Positions 27,334-36,938 of a stretch of DNA of 64,000 bases are shown here, piece by piece. Every line of letters begins with the position of its first letter. Within the stretch, counting starts at the first letter, position 1. The notes below the pieces were generated by a model. That model made no database searches, had not been told where the DNA came from, and saw only the letters and a list, made by a program, of their open reading frames with translations. The position numbers and the translations under genes were made by a program. Origin of the DNA: Acetivibrio cellulolyticus CD2 (GTDB taxonomy: Bacteria; Bacillota; Clostridia; Acetivibrionales; Acetivibrionaceae); assembly GCF_000179595.2 (NCBI RefSeq), contig NZ_JH556659.1, forward strand, positions 995,900-1,059,899. Direction: 5' to 3'.

Positions 27334-28098
27334 TTATACTCCTCCAAACCTACGGTTTCTCTTCTGGTATTCCTTTATAGCTTCTAAAATATGCTCCTTT
27401 TGAAAATCCGGCCACAGCACATCGGTGTACCAGAATTCGGTATATGCCGACTGCCATATAAGAAAATTACTGATCCTCTTTTCTCCGCCTGGGCGTATCA
27501 AAAGGTCAGGATCTGGCATATCCCCTGTATATAATCTGTTTGTAATCATTGTCTCATCTATATTATCACACTTAATTTTCCCTTCAGCAACATCCCTTGC
27601 CAATTCTTTTACTGCATGAACAATTTCATCCCTACCACCATAGTTTATAGCAATATTCAAAGTCAGACCTGAGTTGTTTTCTGTAAGCTTTGTTACTCTC
27701 ACTATTTGCTCCTGTATCTCTTTGCTAAGAGCACTCGAATCTCCAATAGTCCGAATTCTTACACTTCTTCCTCTCATATGGCTCTCTGCATTTTTTAGAT
27801 AGTCCAATAAAAGATCCATTAATGTATCAACTTCACTTTTTGGCCTTTTCCAATTCTCTGTAGAAAAAGCATATACAGTCAAATATTTAATTCCTATTTC
27901 GCCGCAAAAATGCGCAATTCTATCTAAATTATTTGAGCCTTCCTTGTGACCTACAGTTCTTGGCAACCTTCTTTCCTTTGCCCATCGGCCGTTTCCATCC
28001 ATAATTATAGCTATGTGAACAGGTAAATTGTTATAATCGATATCAAAATTTTCATTATCTATATTATTTTTCTTAAAAAACCTGCTTAAAAAAGACAT
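27334..28098 (-). CDS. uppS: Undecaprenyl diphosphate synthase (isoprenyl transferase)
   Basis: 254 aa from ATG 28098, which has AGGAGG 5 nt upstream; a longer frame starts 22 codons earlier without support. IAIIMDGNGRWAKERRLPR (catalytic Asp), HKEGSNN, FSTENWKRP and the C-terminal DLLIRPGGEKRISNFL are the family motifs. Supplies undecaprenyl diphosphate, the lipid II carrier. Confidence 0.96.
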   Translation of the reverse strand: MSFLSRFFKKNNIDNENFDIDYNNLPVHIAIIMDGNGRWAKERRLPRTVGHKEGSNNLDRIAHFCGEIGIKYLTVYAFSTENWKRPKSEVDTLMDLLLDYLKNAESHMRGRSVRIRTIGDSSALSKEIQEQIVRVTKLTENNSGLTLNIAINYGGRDEIVHAVKELARDVAEGKIKCDNIDETMITNRLYTGDMPDPDLLIRPGGEKRISNFLIWQSAYTEFWYTDVLWPDFQKEHILEAIKEYQKRNRRFGGV

Positions 28099-28234
28099 CA
28101 AAACCTCCTGGCACTCCAACCGTGAAATTATAGCCGAAGTTATATTTCCAACATTACTAAACACTATTATAATATATAAACTTCCCCAATAGCAACCAAT
28201 TTTAAAAAGGTAACCTCCAAGAAGCGAAGCAAAA

Positions 28235-28253
28235 CCCCTCTTTGCTAGAGGGG
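28235..28253 (-). terminator. Hairpin overlapping the stop of the PASTA-like gene
   Basis: Minus strand CCCCTCT-AGCAA-AGAGGGG followed by TTTTG. The stop codon TAG (28247-28245) lies inside. Only a short U run, so probably partial termination ahead of uppS. Confidence 0.5.
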
Positions 28254-28445
28254 CTTACAAATTATCATTTCAAACTCCTTATTGCTGGCTTTTCTTATAC
28301 TTACAACTCTATAATTATCATCGTAATCATCACACTTAAGTCTTGGAGAAGATGTAACTTTTATAGAATAATCCTTAATATTATTATTCTCAAAAATAGC
28401 TTTTGCATCTTTCAAAGTAAAGCCTATAACATCAGTTACATTCAT
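28245..28445 (-). CDS. Small PASTA-like protein between frr and uppS
   Basis: 66 aa from ATG 28445 (GAGG of the frr end serves as ribosome binding site). NVTDVIGFTLKDAKAIFENN resembles the start of a PASTA domain (V-x-DVxG-x-x-x-x-x-A), followed by a short beta part rich in Asp/Tyr and a final hydrophobic strand. No signal peptide or membrane segment, so an intracellular role is likely, unlike wall-binding PASTA domains. Function unknown. Overlap-type spacing with frr shows translational coupling. Confidence 0.7.
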   Translation of the reverse strand: MNVTDVIGFTLKDAKAIFENNNIKDYSIKVTSSPRLKCDDYDDNYRVVSIRKASNKEFEMIICKPL

Positions 28446-28446
28446 C

Positions 28447-29004
28447 CTATACCTCAAGAATTTCTGCGTCTTTTAGTTCAACAACCTTATCAATTTCAGC
28501 AATATATTTATCAGTCATATTCTGAATGTCTTTTTCTGCTGTCTTAAGGTCATCTTCCGTCAATTCTCCATCCTTCTTAAGCGTCTTCATATGTTCAATT
28601 CCGTCTCTTCTTATTGCCCTTATAGCAACCTTCGCATCTTCACCATACTTCTTTACAACCTTAGTAAGCTCTTTTCTTCTTTCCTCTGTAAGCATTGGGA
28701 AAACCAATCTAATAACTTTCCCGTCATTATTCGGATTTATACCGATATCCGATTTCTGTATTTCCTTTTCAATTTCCTTAATCATTTTCGCTTCCCATGG
28801 CTGAATCATGATTACTCTTCCCTCAGGTACGGAAACACTAGCAATCTGGTTAATTGGTGTTGGTGTTCCATAGTAATCAACCGTCAACTTATCCAAAATA
28901 GCAGGATTTGCACGGCCAGCCCTGACACCCGTCAACTCATCCTTTAACACGTTAATTGTTTTTTTCATTTTCTCTTCGATACTCTTGTACTCTTCCCTCG
29001 ACAT
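28447..29004 (-). CDS. frr: Ribosome recycling factor
   Basis: 185 aa, the normal length. [27 protein letters not shown] (in part: [13 protein letters not shown]) and the C-terminal helix bundle identify it. Splits post-termination ribosomes with EF-G. Follows pyrH. Confidence 0.97.
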   Translation of the reverse strand: MSREEYKSIEEKMKKTINVLKDELTGVRAGRANPAILDKLTVDYYGTPTPINQIASVSVPEGRVIMIQPWEAKMIKEIEKEIQKSDIGINPNNDGKVIRLVFPMLTEERRKELTKVVKKYGEDAKVAIRAIRRDGIEHMKTLKKDGELTEDDLKTAEKDIQNMTDKYIAEIDKVVELKDAEILEV

Positions 29005-29053
29005 ATTACTCCTCCTCTAATTATTTTGTAATGCCCAAATATAATTCCACTCA

Positions 29054-29761
29054 TTACTTAATAGATGTACCAATGTTTTCGCCCATAACAACCTTGATAA
29101 TATTATCCGGCTGGTCCAAACCAAATACAATAATGGGTATATTGTTATCCTTGCACAGAGAAGCAGCAGTTGAGTCCATAACACCAAGTTCTTTATTAAG
29201 AACATCCAAAAAGGAAAGTTTATCAAATTTCACAGCATTAGGATTTGTATTCGGATCGCTATCATATACACCATCAACCTTTTTGGCAAGTAAAATTACT
29301 TCAGCATCTATTTCTGCAGCCCTTAGTGCTGCTGTCGTATCTGTAGAAAAATAAGGATTTCCTGTGCCACAGGCAAATATAACAATCCTTCCTTTTTCCA
29401 AATGTCTTACAGCTTTTCTTCTTATGTATGTTTCTGCAATTTGCCTCATTTCTATTGCAGTCTGTACTCTTGTAGGAATTCCTCTTGATTCGAGAGAATC
29501 CTGAAGTCCTAAAGCGTTTATAACAGTAGCAAGCATACCCATGTGGTCAGCTGTGGTACGATCCATACCTTTGCCGCTTCTTCCCCTCCAGAAATTGCCT
29601 CCACCTACAACTATAGCTATCTCTACACCTAAGTCATGTAACTCTTTAATTCTATCCGATATACTGTTAATAGTCTCAGTGTTAAGCCCTTGCTTTTGTT
29701 CGCCCGCCAACGCTTCTCCACTGATCTTTAACATAATTCTTTTGTACTTAATTCCAGACAT
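29054..29761 (-). CDS. pyrH: UMP kinase
   Basis: 235 aa from ATG 29761 (AAAGGAG upstream; 16 codons of longer frame lack support). Amino-acid-kinase fold: [43 protein letters not shown]. Phosphorylates UMP to UDP. Between tsf and frr as usual. Confidence 0.97.
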   Translation of the reverse strand: MSGIKYKRIMLKISGEALAGEQKQGLNTETINSISDRIKELHDLGVEIAIVVGGGNFWRGRSGKGMDRTTADHMGMLATVINALGLQDSLESRGIPTRVQTAIEMRQIAETYIRRKAVRHLEKGRIVIFACGTGNPYFSTDTTAALRAAEIDAEVILLAKKVDGVYDSDPNTNPNAVKFDKLSFLDVLNKELGVMDSTAASLCKDNNIPIIVFGLDQPDNIIKVVMGENIGTSIK

Positions 29762-29805
29762 CAAAACTTCTCCTTTCAATTCAGGGCAATATATTCGCAA
29801 TTCTC

Positions 29806-29843
29806 TCAAAAAAGGAACATATAATTCAAATTATATGTTCCTT
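29806..29843 (-). terminator. Terminator after tsf
   Basis: Minus strand AAGGAACATATAATT / AATTATATGTTCCTT, 15-bp stem, followed by TTTTTT. Limits read-through from the ribosomal genes into pyrH-frr. Confidence 0.85.
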
Positions 29844-29859
29844 CTTTATTTTTTATTTA

Positions 29860-30507
29860 TTACTGTCCAATTTGTTTCATAACTTCTTCAGCGAAGTTTT
29901 CTTCTTTCTTTTGAATTCCCTCGCCCTTTTCAAACCTTACAAATCTTCTGATGCTTATATTTTCACCAATTTTTGCAATTTTTTCAGTCAGAAGCTGTTG
30001 TATTGTTTTATCAGGATCTTTTACAAATGGCTGTTCAAGTAAGCATATTTCCTTATAGAACTTATCGATTCTACCTTCAACCATCTTATCTACGATCTTT
30101 TCAGGTTTTCCTTCGTTTAATGCCTGAGCTCTTAATATCTCTTTTTCCTTTTCAATGTTTTCAGAAGGTACTTCTTCTCTCCTTACATATTCAGGTTTTG
30201 CAGCTGCAATCTGCATAGCCACATCTTTTACAAAAGCTTTAAATTCTTCATTTTTTGCAGCAAAATCAGTTTCAGTATTAATCTCTACCAAAACTCCTAT
30301 TCTGCCATCACCATGAATGTATGAATCAACAACGCCTTCTGCGGCAATTCTTCCAGCTTTTTTACCAGCTTTTGCAATACCTCTTTCTCTTAACAATTCA
30401 ACTGCTTTAGTCATATCTCCATTAGAATCAGTAAGAGCCTTCTTACAATCCATCATACCTGCTCCAGTACTTTCACGGAGCTCTTTTACCATTTCTGCAG
30501 TAATCAT
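29860..30507 (-). CDS. tsf: Elongation factor Ts
   Basis: 215 aa, short EF-Ts form of Firmicutes. [20 protein letters not shown] at the N-terminus and [14 protein letters not shown] are diagnostic. Nucleotide exchange factor for EF-Tu. ATG 30507 preceded by GGAGG. Confidence 0.97.
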   Translation of the reverse strand: MITAEMVKELRESTGAGMMDCKKALTDSNGDMTKAVELLRERGIAKAGKKAGRIAAEGVVDSYIHGDGRIGVLVEINTETDFAAKNEEFKAFVKDVAMQIAAAKPEYVRREEVPSENIEKEKEILRAQALNEGKPEKIVDKMVEGRIDKFYKEICLLEQPFVKDPDKTIQQLLTEKIAKIGENISIRRFVRFEKGEGIQKKEENFAEEVMKQIGQ

Positions 30508-30593
30508 ATGTATTCCTCCAAACCGTATTTGTTTTATATTAATATTAATCTATTCATTCAAAAAAAATATACATCAAATTATATCTTTCTATT

Positions 30594-30632
30594 AAAAAAC
30601 CCGCCTTCATTCCTATTAAGACTGAAGGCAGG
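30594..30632 (-). terminator. Terminator between rpsB and tsf
   Basis: Minus strand CCTGCCTTCA / TGAAGGCGGG (10 bp, one wobble) followed by TTTTTT. Probably reduces tsf expression relative to rpsB. Confidence 0.85.
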
Positions 30633-30639
30633 ATTTATA

Positions 30640-31395
30640 TTAAGCCTCTACAGAAACTTCCTCTACAGCTTCTACTTCCTCATTTGATGATTCCTGAGCA
30701 ACAGAAAGCTGTTCTCCCTGTCTTCCTTCAATTATAGCGTCAGCCATCTTAGCCGCAATTAATTTTACAGCTCTAATAGCATCGTCATTACCAGGTATTA
30801 CGTAATCAACTTCATCAGGATCGCAGTTTGTATCAACGATAGCAACAACTGGGATACCCAAATTTCTTGCTTCCAATATAGCATTTCTTTCTTTTCTAGG
30901 ATCTACTATAAATAATGCTCCAGGAAGACCCTTCATATTCTTTATACCGCCAAGGTATTTTTCGAGTTTTTCCATTTCACCTTTTAACTTGATTACTTCT
31001 TTTTTAGGTAAAACATCGAATATTCCTTCTGTTTCCATTCTTTCTAATTCTTTAAGTCTGTTTATTCTAGTTTTGATGGTCTTGAAGTTAGTCAACATTC
31101 CACCCAACCATCTTGCATTTACAAAGTATTGATCTGATCTTTCTGCTTCTTCCTTAATTGAATCCTGAGCCTGTTTCTTTGTTCCAACAAACAGAACTCC
31201 CTGACCGTTCATAGCTACTTCTCTAATAAAGTAGTAAGCTTCTTCAACTTTCTTCACAGTTTTCTGAAGATCAATGATATAGATACCATTTCTCTCTGTA
31301 AAAATGTACTCAGCCATTTTTGGATTCCATCTTCTTGTTTGGTGTCCAAAGTGAACACCTGCTTCTAACAATTGCTTCATTGAAATTACTGACAT
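30640..31395 (-). CDS. rpsB: 30S ribosomal protein S2
   Basis: 251 aa from ATG 31395 with GGAGGTG upstream; a longer frame to 31431 lies in the leader. [19 protein letters not shown] and the acidic C-terminal tail ([13 protein letters not shown]) are typical. First gene of rpsB-tsf-pyrH-frr. Confidence 0.97.
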   Translation of the reverse strand: MSVISMKQLLEAGVHFGHQTRRWNPKMAEYIFTERNGIYIIDLQKTVKKVEEAYYFIREVAMNGQGVLFVGTKKQAQDSIKEEAERSDQYFVNARWLGGMLTNFKTIKTRINRLKELERMETEGIFDVLPKKEVIKLKGEMEKLEKYLGGIKNMKGLPGALFIVDPRKERNAILEARNLGIPVVAIVDTNCDPDEVDYVIPGNDDAIRAVKLIAAKMADAIIEGRQGEQLSVAQESSNEEVEAVEEVSVEA

Positions 31396-31497
31396 TATTA
31401 ATACACCTCCGAATGTTTTATACCTCCGCAATACTCATCTAATATGAGAAACCATCAATGGCAACATCTCATACATCATATTACGTGCGTATTTTCG
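31396..31497 (-). ncRNA. rpsB leader with competing stems
   Basis: About 100-nt untranslated leader. TATGAGA (31473-31467) can pair with TCTCATA (31449-31443) enclosing CCATTGATGG; alternatively ATGAG of one arm can pair with CTCAT (31448-31444 with 31438-31434), or AATATGA (31482-31476) with TCATATT (31447-31441). Mutually exclusive stems just before the ribosome binding site suggest autogenous control by S2. Inference. Confidence 0.45.
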
Positions 31498-31503
31498 TTT
31501 AGT

Positions 31504-31532
31504 AGTATAACACATAGTCTTCATTTTATCAA
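31504..31532 (-). promoter_or_regulatory. Promoter of rpsB
   Basis: Minus strand TTGATA (31532-31527), 17 nt, TATACT (31509-31504). Confidence 0.8.
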
Positions 31533-31569
31533 TAATTTTTAATAATTAATTATATTGCGAAACATGCAA

Positions 31570-31599
31570 TTGACAATCTATAAGCTAATGCTTTAAAAT
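31570..31599 (+). promoter_or_regulatory. Promoter of typA
   Basis: TTGACA (31570-31575), 18 nt, TAAAAT (31594-31599). Divergent from rpsB. Confidence 0.65.
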
Positions 31600-31655
31600 A
31601 GTAAGTTGGAATAGTTATGCTAATTCTTAATACTAATTGAATGAAGGAGATTTTT

Positions 31656-33473
31656 GTGAGTAATTCGAGAACAAATATAAGAAATGTTGCAATTATTGCC
31701 CATGTTGACCATGGGAAGACTACCCTTGTAGACGGGCTGCTTAGGCAAAGCGGTATCTTTAGAGAAAATGAGCAGGTATCTGAAAGAGTTATGGATTCTA
31801 ATGACCTTGAAAGAGAAAGAGGTATAACAATCCTTTCCAAGAATACTGCAGTTACTTATAAAGATATAAAAATTAATATTGTTGATACACCAGGTCATGC
31901 GGACTTCGGAGGAGAAGTTGAACGTGTATTGAAAATGGTTGACGGAGTTCTTCTGCTGGTTGATTCCTTTGAAGGAACTATGCCTCAGACAAGATTCGTT
32001 TTAAGAAAAGCTCTGCAACTGAATTTACAACCTATTGTTGTTATAAACAAAATTGACAGACCTGAAGCTAGACCTCACGAAGTACTTGATGAGGTATTGG
32101 ATTTGTTTATTGAGCTTGGAGCAGATGACCATCAGTTGGAATTCCCTGTAGTATATGCCTCCTCAAGAGAAGGTTATGCTGTTTTGAATTTAAATGATAC
32201 ACCTGAGAATCTCATTCCACTATTTGATACAATAATAGAAAACGTTCCTGCACCGGTAGGAACTGCGGACGAGCCTCTACAGTTCCTCGTATCGAGCATT
32301 GACTACGATGAATATGTAGGAAGGATAGCAGTAGGAAGAATTGAAAGGGGTACTATTCAAGCAAACCAGCAGGCTGTACTGTGTAAAAAAGAAGGCGGCC
32401 TTCAGAATATCAAGATTAGCAGGCTTTATACTTTCAGTGGATTGAAAAGGATAGAAACGCCTTCAGCATCGGTTGGAGACATTATAGCAATAGCGGGAAT
32501 TAGTAATATAACAATTGGTGAAACAGTTTGTGATGTTAACTCACCTGATCCTCTGCCATTTATTGACATTGATGAGCCTACATTATCTATGACCTTCAGT
32601 GTAAACAACAGTCCATTTGCAGGCCGTGAAGGTTCTTTCGTAACTTCAAGGCACTTAAGAGACAGACTGTTCAAGGAACTTGAAACAAACCTCAGCTTAA
32701 AAGTTGAAGAAACAGATTCTGCAGACTCCTTTGAGGTGTCGGGCAGGGGCGAACTTCATCTCTCCATACTTATCGAAACAATGAGAAGACAGGGCTATGA
32801 ATTTCAGGTATCAAAGCCTACTGTTATTTATAAGGAAGTTGATGGTACAAAACACGAACCTATCGAATATCTCATAATAGATGTTCCTGAAGATTTCATG
32901 GGCGTCGTTATGGAAAAGCTTGGTACCAGAAAAGCTGAAATGGCAAATATGCACTCATCACAACAGGGTTATATGAGACTTGAATTCAAAATACCTGCAA
33001 GAGGATTAATAGGATACAGATCCGAGTTTTTGACGGATACAAAAGGAAATGGTATAATGAATCATGTTTTCCATGGTTTTGAACCTTTCAGAGGTGAAAT
33101 ATCCGGAAGACAGAGAGGCTCAATGATTGCCTGGGAAGATGGAGAAGCTGTTACCTACGGTTTATACAATGCTCAGGAAAGAGGATCACTCTTTATAACA
33201 CCTGGTACAAATGTGTACGAAGGTATGATTGTTGGAGAAAACGCTCGATCTGAGGATATCGTAGTTAATGTATGTAAGAAGAAGCACGTTACAAATATGA
33301 GAGCCTCCGGTTCTGATGAAGCATTAAGACTTACACCTCCAATTGTTATGAGCCTTGAGCAGGCATTGGAGTTTATTGCTGATGATGAACTTGTTGAGAT
33401 AACTCCAGAAAATATCAGACTTAGAAAGAGAATTCTTAATTCCGAACAGAGAGCAAAAACCCGTAGTAAGTGA
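31656..33473 (+). CDS. typA: Ribosome-associated GTPase TypA/BipA
   Basis: 605 aa from GTG 31656: AAGGAG is 6 nt upstream, whereas ATG 31641 would overlap that site. Translational GTPase: AHVDHGKTTLVDGLL, DTPGHADFGGEVERVL and NKIDRP near the N-terminus, then EF-G-like domains and the BipA-specific C-terminal domain (GLIGYRSEFLTDTKGNGIMN region near 455). Assists 50S assembly at low temperature and stress. Monocistronic. Confidence 0.96.
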   Translation: MSNSRTNIRNVAIIAHVDHGKTTLVDGLLRQSGIFRENEQVSERVMDSNDLERERGITILSKNTAVTYKDIKINIVDTPGHADFGGEVERVLKMVDGVLLLVDSFEGTMPQTRFVLRKALQLNLQPIVVINKIDRPEARPHEVLDEVLDLFIELGADDHQLEFPVVYASSREGYAVLNLNDTPENLIPLFDTIIENVPAPVGTADEPLQFLVSSIDYDEYVGRIAVGRIERGTIQANQQAVLCKKEGGLQNIKISRLYTFSGLKRIETPSASVGDIIAIAGISNITIGETVCDVNSPDPLPFIDIDEPTLSMTFSVNNSPFAGREGSFVTSRHLRDRLFKELETNLSLKVEETDSADSFEVSGRGELHLSILIETMRRQGYEFQVSKPTVIYKEVDGTKHEPIEYLIIDVPEDFMGVVMEKLGTRKAEMANMHSSQQGYMRLEFKIPARGLIGYRSEFLTDTKGNGIMNHVFHGFEPFRGEISGRQRGSMIAWEDGEAVTYGLYNAQERGSLFITPGTNVYEGMIVGENARSEDIVVNVCKKKHVTNMRASGSDEALRLTPPIVMSLEQALEFIADDELVEITPENIRLRKRILNSEQRAKTRSK

Positions 33474-33536
33474 TAAACAGAAATCCGTTTATCTATTAAT
33501 GTTTGTAATTATGAAATAGCAGCTTCTGATATATAA

Positions 33537-33570
33537 TCACCTGGCCTGTTTGAAAAAACAAGCCAGGTGA
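33537..33570. repeat. Inverted repeat between typA and mltG
   Basis: TCACCTGGC(C)TGTTT / AAACA(A)GCCAGGTGA, about 14 bp with one mismatch and a GAAA loop. No T run follows on the plus strand; possible terminator of typA or RNA stabiliser. Confidence 0.5.
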
Positions 33571-33619
33571 TAAATGGAAAATATTATTTCATATATTTTT
33601 AATTAAAGTGGTGATTTTA

Positions 33620-34759
33620 TTGAACGCAGAAACTAGCAGCATAAAAAAACAGAAGAAAAAGAAAAATAGATATGACTTAAAATCCCTTTTAGTGTATTTT
33701 CTGATATTTACGCTTCTTTTTACTATTACTTGTATTGTTTCCTACGGTTTGGTTTTAAAGGCTGAAAGCGGAGCAGATAAAGATGTAGAAGTCAGCGTCG
33801 ATGCTGCAAATGGCATTGAAATCACAATTCCTCGTGGTTCAAGCACTTCTGACATAGCTGAAATTTTGAAGGAAAACGGAATAATAAAGTGGCCCTCTAT
33901 ATTCAAACTTCAATCTAAAATAAACGGATACGATGACACATATATGTCAGGAAAGCATATCATCAGCAAAGATCTATCCTACGACCAGTTAATGAGAGTG
34001 CTTTCAAGCAATCCTGTGAGTATAAATGTTACCATTCGAGAAGACTATTATTTTAGTCAAGTACTAAAGGCATTAAGCGATAAAAAATTGATTGATAAGG
34101 AAAAGTTCGTTAAATCAATGAATACTGAGAAATTTGATTATAAGTTCATTGATCAGATACCTGACAGGGAAAACAAGTTAGAAGGCTATTTGTTCCCTGA
34201 CACTTACTTCTTTGACCCTAACTCAACTGATCGAGAAATAATAACCAAATTTTTAGACAACTTTGACACAAAATTCAAGCTGGATTATTATGCTAGAGCT
34301 AAAGAACTCAAAATGACTGTTGATCAGGTAATCACCCTGGCGTCAATAATAGAGAAAGAAGCTACTCTTCCTGAAGAAAGAAGCATTATATCAAGTGTTT
34401 TCCACAACAGGCTGAAGAGTACCGACCCGTCACTAAGGAAAATAAAAACTGATGCAACTATTCAGTATATTATCTATAAAAAAGAGGGAAAAATAAAGGA
34501 GAACCTCAGCGAAAAAGATACAAAAATTGATGATCCATATAATACCTACCTTTATGAAGGGTTACCTCCAGGTCCAATATGCAACCCAGGACTTGCATCA
34601 ATTGAAGCAGCACTATACCCTGATGAAGAATCCCAATATTATTACTTTGTTGCAAGAGGTGATGGCAGCCATCAATTTTCTAAAACTTTGAGCGAACACG
34701 AAGCTGCTACGAAAAAGTATACTGCAAAGATTAAAGCAAATGATGAAAGTGAAGAATAA
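33620..34759 (+). CDS. mltG: Endolytic transglycosylase MltG (YceG-like)
   Basis: 379 aa from TTG 33620 (GTGGTGAT 4-6 nt upstream serves as ribosome binding site; GTG 33608 is an alternative). Basic N-terminus, one membrane helix (about 22-45), then LysM-like and YceG domains. SIIEKEATLPEERSIISSVFHNRL region (quoted in part: ASIIEKEATLPEERS) holds the catalytic Glu. Cuts nascent glycan strands at the membrane. Next to trmR and trhP, the same order as yrrL-yrrM-yrrN/O in B. subtilis. Confidence 0.93.
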   Translation: MNAETSSIKKQKKKKNRYDLKSLLVYFLIFTLLFTITCIVSYGLVLKAESGADKDVEVSVDAANGIEITIPRGSSTSDIAEILKENGIIKWPSIFKLQSKINGYDDTYMSGKHIISKDLSYDQLMRVLSSNPVSINVTIREDYYFSQVLKALSDKKLIDKEKFVKSMNTEKFDYKFIDQIPDRENKLEGYLFPDTYFFDPNSTDREIITKFLDNFDTKFKLDYYARAKELKMTVDQVITLASIIEKEATLPEERSIISSVFHNRLKSTDPSLRKIKTDATIQYIIYKKEGKIKENLSEKDTKIDDPYNTYLYEGLPPGPICNPGLASIEAALYPDEESQYYYFVARGDGSHQFSKTLSEHEAATKKYTAKIKANDESEE

Positions 34760-34781
34760 GTTTTCTTGTAGACTATTCAAC

Positions 34782-34814
34782 AAATTGTGAGGTTTTAAAG
34801 CCTCACAATTTTTA
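34782..34814 (+). terminator. Terminator between mltG and trmR
   Basis: AAATTGTGAGG-TTTTAAAG... CCTCACAATTT, 11-bp stem followed by a T5 run. Arms share ATTGTGAGG/CCTCACAAT with 16231-16270. Confidence 0.7.
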
Positions 34815-34833
34815 TGAGGACGGATAAATTATT

Positions 34834-35472
34834 ATGATATGTTATGACTACATAAACGATTACATTCGCAATACCATCAAAAAGAACGAAGGAATCCTTA
34901 AAGATATGGAAGACTTCGCCGCAGAAAACCATGTACCTATAGTACATCCGGAAGTAGCAAAACTGCTGCAGGTAATAGGTATGACAAAAAAGCCCATGCG
35001 TATCCTTGAGCTTGGCACAGCTATAGGCTATTCGTCTATTCTGCTTTCAGGGATTTTACTGCCTGACGGTAAAATCGACACAATAGAAAGATATGAATTG
35101 ATGGTTGAAAGAGCAAAAAGTAATATAAAAAAGGCCAATCTTGAAGATGTAATTAATATTATTAACGGTGATGCACTAGAAGTTTTAAAGTGTCTGGACA
35201 AACAGTATGATATTGTTTTTTTGGATGCTGCAAAGGGACAGTACCCCGAGTTTCTTCCGGAATGTCTCAGGCTGCTCTCCCCTGGAGGTCTATTGATTTC
35301 TGATAACATTCTCTATAAGGGAATGATTGCAAATGATGAACTTGTCGTAAGAAGAAAAAAAACAATTGTAAAACGCTTAAGGAGCTATCTCAATATATTA
35401 TGCAACTCGGAAAATTTAGAAACAAGTATAATACCTATTGGAGACGGTGTTGCTTTAAGTTATAAAAAATAG
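34834..35472 (+). CDS. trmR: tRNA 5-hydroxyuridine methyltransferase TrmR (YrrM-like O-methyltransferase)
   Basis: 212 aa class I methyltransferase: ILELGTAIGYSSILLSG (SAM loop, near residue 57), DAAKGQYPEF with the metal-binding Asp near 127, DNILYKG. Similar to catechol O-methyltransferases, but placement between mltG and a U32 protein matches TrmR, which methylates ho5U34 to mo5U34. Start ATG 34834 behind GAGG. Confidence 0.85.
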   Translation: MICYDYINDYIRNTIKKNEGILKDMEDFAAENHVPIVHPEVAKLLQVIGMTKKPMRILELGTAIGYSSILLSGILLPDGKIDTIERYELMVERAKSNIKKANLEDVINIINGDALEVLKCLDKQYDIVFLDAAKGQYPEFLPECLRLLSPGGLLISDNILYKGMIANDELVVRRKKTIVKRLRSYLNILCNSENLETSIIPIGDGVALSYKK

Positions 35473-35588
35473 ATCCGGGAATGATGAAAATTATATTTCA
35501 CTTAAAACTTATTTGCTTAAAAAACAGTTCGGACGAAAAAGTGTAAACAATATTTCACTCATTCCTTAATGGTTAGGAGAGAATTTTT

Positions 35589-36812
35589 ATGAATAAAGTA
35601 GAATTGCTGGCACCTGCCGGCAATCTTGAAAAATTGAAAATGGCAATAATGTACGGTGCTGATGCAGTTTACCTTGGAGGAGAAGAATTCGGTCTCAGAG
35701 CTAACGCAGATAATTTCTCCAGAGATGACCTTATAGCGGGAATAGATTTTGCACACAGCAGAGGAAAAAGGGTTTATGTTACGATGAATATCATCCCACA
35801 TAACGATGATTTTCCTGGGATGCCAAATTATATACGAGAACTTACCGAATTTGGCGTTGATGCCATTATATTATCAGATCCTGGCGTATATTCTATTGTT
35901 AAGGAAATTTCTCCTGATATGGAAATACACTTGAGCACTCAGGCAAACAACACAAACTATATGAGCGCAAAATTCTGGTACGACCATGGAGTAAAGAGAA
36001 TCGTGCTTGCAAGGGAACTTTCTATAAATGAAATTAGTGAAATCAGAAATAATATTCCTTCTGACCTTGAATTGGAAATCTTCGTCCATGGTGCAATGTG
36101 TATTTCCTATTCCGGAAGATGTCTATTAAGTAATTACATGACTGGCCGTGATTCAAACAGGGGCCTTTGTGCACACCCATGCAGATGGCAATATCACCTA
36201 GTTGAAGAAAAGAGGCCTGGTGAATATTTTCCTGTCTTTGAAAATGAAAGAGGAACCTTTATTTACAACTCCAAGGATCTTTGTATGATAGAATACCTTC
36301 CCCAAATAATAAATGCAGGAGTGACAAGTCTTAAAATTGAAGGACGTATGAAAAGCTCCTACTATGTTGCAACTGTAGTGAAAGCCTATCGGCAGGCTTT
36401 AGATTCGTATTATAAAAATGGAGATAACTATAAGTTTGATCCTAAATGCTTGGAAGAAGTATCAAAGGCAAGCCATCGTGAATTTACAACAGGTTTTTAT
36501 TTTGAAAAACCGACTTCCGAAACTCAAATATACAACACAAGTTCTTATATAAGAGATTACGATTTTATTGGTATGGTGTTGGATTATGATAAAAGTTCTG
36601 GTATCGCTACAATAGAGCAAAGAAACAGAATGATCACAGGAGAAGAAATTGAAGTCGTAAACCCCACTGGTGATTACTTTGTCCAAAAAATTAAATCCAT
36701 GAAAAATGCTGATGGTGAAGAAATCGACAGTGCTCCTCATCCTCAGATGACAGTCTATATGCCTATGGAACAGGAAGTCTACCCTTATACAATGTTAAGA
36801 AGAAAAGGGTAA
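35589..36812 (+). CDS. trhP: U32-family tRNA hydroxylation protein TrhP
   Basis: 407 aa, named peptidase U32 by family. Signature VHGAMCISYSGRCLLSNYM (near 166-184) with further Cys in RGLCAHPCRWQ and NSKDLCMIEYLP: four conserved cysteines that in this family hold an Fe-S cluster. GRMKSSYYVA follows. Introduces the 5-hydroxyl at U34 of tRNAs, using prephenate-dependent chemistry, making the substrate for TrmR. Single gene where B. subtilis has two (yrrN, yrrO). Confidence 0.87.
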   Translation: MNKVELLAPAGNLEKLKMAIMYGADAVYLGGEEFGLRANADNFSRDDLIAGIDFAHSRGKRVYVTMNIIPHNDDFPGMPNYIRELTEFGVDAIILSDPGVYSIVKEISPDMEIHLSTQANNTNYMSAKFWYDHGVKRIVLARELSINEISEIRNNIPSDLELEIFVHGAMCISYSGRCLLSNYMTGRDSNRGLCAHPCRWQYHLVEEKRPGEYFPVFENERGTFIYNSKDLCMIEYLPQIINAGVTSLKIEGRMKSSYYVATVVKAYRQALDSYYKNGDNYKFDPKCLEEVSKASHREFTTGFYFEKPTSETQIYNTSSYIRDYDFIGMVLDYDKSSGIATIEQRNRMITGEEIEVVNPTGDYFVQKIKSMKNADGEEIDSAPHPQMTVYMPMEQEVYPYTMLRRKG

Positions 36813-36889
36813 ATTGGGTTTAAAGAAATTTTAAAACACTGCCAAAAATCTTGGTGCTAAACACTTTACGTGACTTTTGTTTAAATGAT

Positions 36890-36919
36890 ATAGCCCGCAA
36901 AATAAGCTTTGCGGGCTAT
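36890..36919. terminator. Bidirectional terminator between trhP and the dockerin gene
   Basis: ATAGCCCGCAAA / TTTGCGGGCTAT, 12-bp perfect stem with 6-nt loop between convergent genes. Poor U run on either side. Confidence 0.7.
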
Positions 36920-36938
36920 AGTTCATATAAACATGATT

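Noticed and set aside
31550-31898. Minus-strand open frames opposite the start of typA
   Set aside because: Antisense of the highly conserved GTPase domain; no ribosome binding site.
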